Assembly: GCA_002254765.1 (NCBI GenBank)
Contig: NJDV01000022.1
Location: forward strand, 1-24,658
Source: Thermoplasmatales archaeon ex4484_36
GTDB lineage: Archaea; Thermoplasmatota; Penumbrarchaeia; Penumbrarchaeales; EX4484-36
Length of the DNA: 24,658 nucleotides
Direction of reading: 5' to 3'
The notes under the pieces are model-generated. The model did not search any database. It saw nothing but the letters and a program-made list of their open reading frames with translations, and had not been told where the DNA came from. The translations under genes and the position numbers were made by a program. How positions within the stretch are numbered: position 1 is the stretch's first letter; the number at the start of each line of letters is the position of its first letter. Below, in pieces: positions 22,930 through 24,658 of this stretch.

Positions 22930-23879
22930 ATGAGAATATCAAGAGGACAGGAACGCTTTTGATTCTGCTGGGACTGGTGATAAGTGGGTTTGGATATGTA
23001 TGCTTGGACAGGGTAGATGAGGCGGAGGGATACACCTCAGTAAAGGAGACGGAATACGACGTAAGAATCTACCAGGCAGACCCTCCACTTAAAAAACTTA
23101 TGGGAGACATAGATGGGGATGGCCTTATAGACATGGTGATGAAGTACCGGGGAAATGGTATTTACATAAAATTTGGAAGGAGCATAGAATATGGCAGGAC
23201 ATACAATGCAACAGAAGATTATGATTTTGCTATAATTGGGAATGGAACACAAATATACCTGAGACTAAAATACATAATAGACTTAAATAACGACTTTTAC
23301 GATGATCTCATAGTCAATACTCTTTATTCGCCTGATGGGGGAACCACATGGGATTCTCGTTTAAGGATACTGTATGGAAGAGACAATTATCCTAAGATCA
23401 TTTACCTAGAGGAGAACGGAAATAGCAGTCACTGGAATGTTACCATAAGTGGTCCATACGATCCTAGTGGGGGTTTTGCAGACTATGTAGAAGTATTTGA
23501 TTATGATAATGATGGATTGTATGACATATTTCCATCCAATCCAGGATTAATCGTTTCTCCAGATGAGAAAGGAGTAATATATGGGATTTCCGGACGTGTA
23601 TTGAAAAGTAAAAACGAGGTTACGTATGGTGATTTTGATTTTACAATAATTGGAAAGAAATATGACAACGACGTACAGAATTTAGGCCATGGTCTCTTCT
23701 CAATAGACTTTGACGGAGACGGAAATGAAGATTGGGTGTGGTCTGATGTTTTTTTGAGTCCGCCTGGGAGAACTGGGACGGGACTGGTGCGGATTCTCGG
23801 GACTTTGCTGGAATGGATGGTGATTATGGCCTGGGAAAGGGCGATTTCAATTATGATGGAATCGATGATCTTGTGTTAA
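22930..23879 (+). CDS. Third secreted FG-GAP repeat protein, first part, frame broken at both ends
   Basis: GGAGGGAGG immediately precedes the ATG at 22930, but that frame stops after ten codons. The signal-peptide-like sequence KRTGTLLILLGLVISGFGYV lies in a second frame, usable only from a TTG at 22959. One extra base would join the two (MR-NIKRTG...). Calcium-loop repeats follow: DIDGDGLIDMVMK, DLNNDFYDDLIV, DYDNDGLYDIFPS and DFDGDGNEDWVWS. After PPGRTGTGLVRIL (near 23795) the frame becomes nonsense and the next repeat continues in the frame of 23813-24502. The base composition is far more AT-rich than the neighbours (37 G/C in 120 bases at 23161-23280). It is a probable surface-exposed beta-propeller of unknown ligand. 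Confidence 0.7.
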
Positions 23880-24502
23880 ATATTGTTGGATCAGACGGAC
23901 CTGACAACAGCATTACTGACTGTGGAGAGATAAGTATAATTCTGGGAAACAGAACTAGAGAGAGCGTAATAGACCTGCGAAGCAACCGTAACCGCGTCTA
24001 TTTCTCAATATATGGAAGTGTAGCTGGAGAACAGATAGGACACACCATGGATGTAGCCGATTACAACAATGACTCCTATCCAGACCTCCTGTTCTCATCT
24101 CGAATCTCAATCACCGCAGCTTACTCTGGTGCAGCGTTTGTATGGCTGGGAAAGAAAAATCCTGCAAAAGAGTACTATTCGTTGAGGGATTCAGAAGTTG
24201 GATTTGAAGGGGTCAACCGGGAGGTCCTGGCGGATTATGGCTATGCGGTGGTATTTGAGGATGTGAATGGTGACGGGTTTCCAGATGTAATAACCTCGCC
24301 AAAACCAGATCCATATAAGGGGAAATATACCGACATCTTTCTGAACAAGAACGACCCGCCCACGGTGAGGTTTTTAGGTGTGGAAAAGAGTGAGGTATTA
24401 AGAGGAGAGGAGAACCACCTCTGGGTTCTCTGCTACGATGGGAGAACCACCTCTGGGTTCTCTGCTACGATGATAGAACTCCCTTCCACGACCTCAACAT
24501 AA
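23813..24502 (+). CDS. Third FG-GAP repeat protein, second part
   Basis: The shifted frame carries on the propeller: MDGDYGLGKGDFNYDGIDDL, DVADYNNDSYPDLLFSS and DVNGDGFPDVITSPKPDP. An Ig-like module then starts with DPPTVRFLGVE, the same motif as in the protein at 12288. The ATG at 23813 is internal to a repeat and not a real start. At 24440 a second copy of a 32-bp unit shifts the frame, and the ORF ends after 12 unrelated residues (IELPSTTST). The true continuation resumes at 24473. Confidence 0.7.
   Translation: MDGDYGLGKGDFNYDGIDDLVLNIVGSDGPDNSITDCGEISIILGNRTRESVIDLRSNRNRVYFSIYGSVAGEQIGHTMDVADYNNDSYPDLLFSSRISITAAYSGAAFVWLGKKNPAKEYYSLRDSEVGFEGVNREVLADYGYAVVFEDVNGDGFPDVITSPKPDPYKGKYTDIFLNKNDPPTVRFLGVEKSEVLRGEENHLWVLCYDGRTTSGFSATMIELPSTTST
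24409..24472 (+). repeat. Perfect 32-bp tandem duplication inside a coding region
   Basis: The unit beginning GGAGAACCACCTCTGG and ending GCTACGATG occurs at 24409-24440 and again, identical, at 24441-24472. As 32 is not a multiple of three it breaks the frame. Removing one copy restores an Ig-like frame (ENHLWVLCYDDRTPFHDLNI) that stays open to the window end. Confidence 0.95.
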
Positions 24503-24658
24503 CAATTCAGCTCTCTGTGGATGGGGGAGAGTGGAGGGAGCTTGAAGATTACTCCTATGACGTGGATGAGAGGAACCTTACTGTGAACATAACAGTCCCG
24601 ATGGGAGGGGAACTGGGGTTTTATTCATACAGAGTGAAGGTGGTTGACAGCGAGGGAT
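24473..24658 (+). CDS. Third surface protein, continuation after the duplication, cut by window edge
   Basis: Read in the frame restored by ignoring one duplicate copy, this segment encodes DRTPFHDLNITIQLSVDGGE, then a strand-rich stretch with NLTVNITVPMGGELGFYSYR, open to the edge. It is the rest of the Ig-like domain that begins near 24355. It has no start of its own and is not terminated in this window. Whether a CARDB stalk and winged-helix tail follow, as in the gene at 12288, cannot be seen. Confidence 0.6.

Noticed and set aside
24409..24472. Possible CRISPR-like repeat
   Set aside because: Two adjacent copies with no spacer, inside a coding region. It is a simple tandem duplication.

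Overview
The window is archaeal. It carries eS1 (Rps3ae), aMBF1, aIF5B, an archaeal MCM helicase, DUF424, the archaeosine enzyme RaSEA and TATA-box promoters roughly 25-30 bp before starts, several of them leaderless or with GGTGA-type ribosome binding sites. Large surface proteins paired with tandem winged-helix DNA-binding domains, whose helix-proximal 'PLYxxLK' segment I recall from Thermoplasmatota, point to that phylum or a relative. This placement is an inference, not a proof. Most of the window is visibly GC-rich, but the last surface-protein gene is AT-rich.

Layout. 1-3150 (minus strand): aIF5B (broken), aMBF1, a family 2 glycosyltransferase and the start of eS1. 3340-5840 (plus): a secreted seven-bladed FG-GAP/CARDB protein running out of frame into a tandem winged-helix regulator. 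5992-6819: an unknown helical protein. 6989-8197 (minus): the C-terminal RQC-HRDC part of a RecQ helicase and an intact rubrerythrin. 8381-8576 (plus): a ferritin remnant divergent from rubrerythrin. 8774-10593 (minus): a DUF4130 plus radical-SAM pair linked by family knowledge to DNA repair/modification. 10694-11962 (plus): an SDR with an internal gap and an intact UlaG-like metallo-hydrolase. 11990-12250: a gene-free stretch with promoters and two strong hairpins, a candidate RNA gene. 12288-17169 and on to 18144 (plus): a second surface protein/tandem winged-helix pair, then MCM, DUF424 and RaSEA in very tight succession. 18149-19029 (minus): a four-CBS protein with an out-of-frame HPF-like tail. 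19161-21495 (plus): purE-guaA. 21496-22680 (minus): an unknown charged helical protein. 22930-end (plus): a third FG-GAP surface protein, broken in several places.

How they work together. Purine synthesis (PurE then GMP synthase) and MCM-DUF424-RaSEA look like true operons. Rubrerythrin and ferritin are divergently placed peroxide/iron genes. The two surface-protein/winged-helix loci resemble one-component receptors (outside sensor, inside DNA binding), but in this sequence the outside and inside halves lie in different frames and no membrane helix is visible between them.

The most striking property of the window is that many genes (aIF5B, recQ, ferritin, SDR, CBS-HPF, and all three surface-protein loci) show internal losses or frame breaks at points where family knowledge predicts continuous coding, while neighbours such as MCM, GuaA, PurE, RaSEA, rubrerythrin and the metallo-hydrolase are intact. 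One break is explained exactly by a perfect 32-bp tandem duplication. Whether the others are natural decay or assembly error cannot be settled from the sequence alone. A second genome-scale signal is the palindrome CCCCGGGG, which I count 19 times against fewer than one expected.
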